Made by a program: the position numbers and the translations under genes
Shown: in pieces, positions 39,212-39,344 of the stretch
Layout of the letters: each line of letters starts with the position of its first letter
How positions within the stretch are numbered: the stretch's first letter is position 1
The notes under the pieces: generated by a model
Databases searched by the model: none
Told to the model about the DNA's origin: nothing
Seen by the model: the letters and a program-made list of their open reading frames with translations, nothing else
DNA from: Neptuniibacter sp.
GTDB lineage: Bacteria; Pseudomonadota; Gammaproteobacteria; Pseudomonadales; Balneatricaceae
NCBI RefSeq assembly: GCF_024231755.1
Contig: NZ_JAAEQH010000269.1
Span: forward strand, 1-39,344
Reading direction: 5' to 3'
Length of the DNA: 39,344 bases

Positions 39212-39344
39212 AAGGGCTTTCAATGAGAGCCTTTAAAGAAGCAAGGCCATAAGTAGAGCGGTACAGCGCTATCTGTTCGCCATGCTTGTTTTGTTAGCGG
39301 TGCGCTTTAGTCGGGTTTTCAACTCCCTTGGCTAAGGCTCTCCC
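39204..39344. repeat. Second copy of the terminal repeat
   Basis: Identical to bases 1-141. It begins inside the terminator downstream of the Cro-like gene and should be trimmed when the genome is drawn as a circle. Confidence 0.9.

Overview
The window is a complete circular genome of a temperate siphovirus. Bases 1-141 are repeated exactly at 39204-39344, so the non-redundant circle is 39,203 bp. Gene content (HK97-type head genes, a long tape measure, lambda-type Int and Xis, spanins, proteobacterial-style LexA boxes) points to a gammaproteobacterial host, probably marine. The host genus cannot be fixed from the sequence.

Layout. A switch region (about 37313-38865) holds two sets of 13-bp operators, CACCTTTAAGGTG-like, arranged like lambda OL and OR. 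They flank a short CI-like repressor without a peptidase domain, a second XRE regulator and a small LexA-boxed gene. Rightward from OR come a Cro-like gene, a structured untranslated region that crosses the contig ends, a secreted protein, tRNA-Arg(UCU), a LuxR-type HTH protein, an O-like replication gene with iterons inside it, SSB, small early genes, VRR-NUC, a Q-position regulator, a late leader with two tandem terminators, a lysis cassette (endolysin, holin, Rz/Rz1), HNH, a cos-like region, TerS/TerL, portal, protease, capsid, connectors, tail tube, frameshifted tail chaperones, tape measure, tip and fibre. Next come two moron genes (a lipoprotein, and a UmuD'-like protein behind a LexA box) and a readable attP. 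The leftward operon (37312 to 29053, minus strand) carries small early genes, a PAPS-reductase-like gene, Xis and Int, a methylase-like gene and, last, an integron integrase.

The standout is the pairing of a full-length integron integrase (IntI, 29053-30024) with nine short structured intergenic elements. They form three repeat families (A x3, B x3, and singletons C, D and E). Each starts at or within a few bases of the stop codon of one gene and ends just before the next gene. Most have TAAC...GTTA ends, imperfect inverted arms and extrahelical bases, as in integron attC sites. They occur in both early operons and separate accessory genes as cassette-like units. The Int/Xis pair is one such unit, and IntI plus two units now lie between int and attP. 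I read this as a phage-borne integron-like system. That is inference from sequence and structure; activity is not shown.

Other notable points: three CTGT-N8-ACAG LexA boxes (at the antirepressor-position gene, the UmuD'-like gene and the late leader), a UmuD' mimic in which both catalytic residues are replaced, and an attP in which core, arm and IHF sites can all be read.
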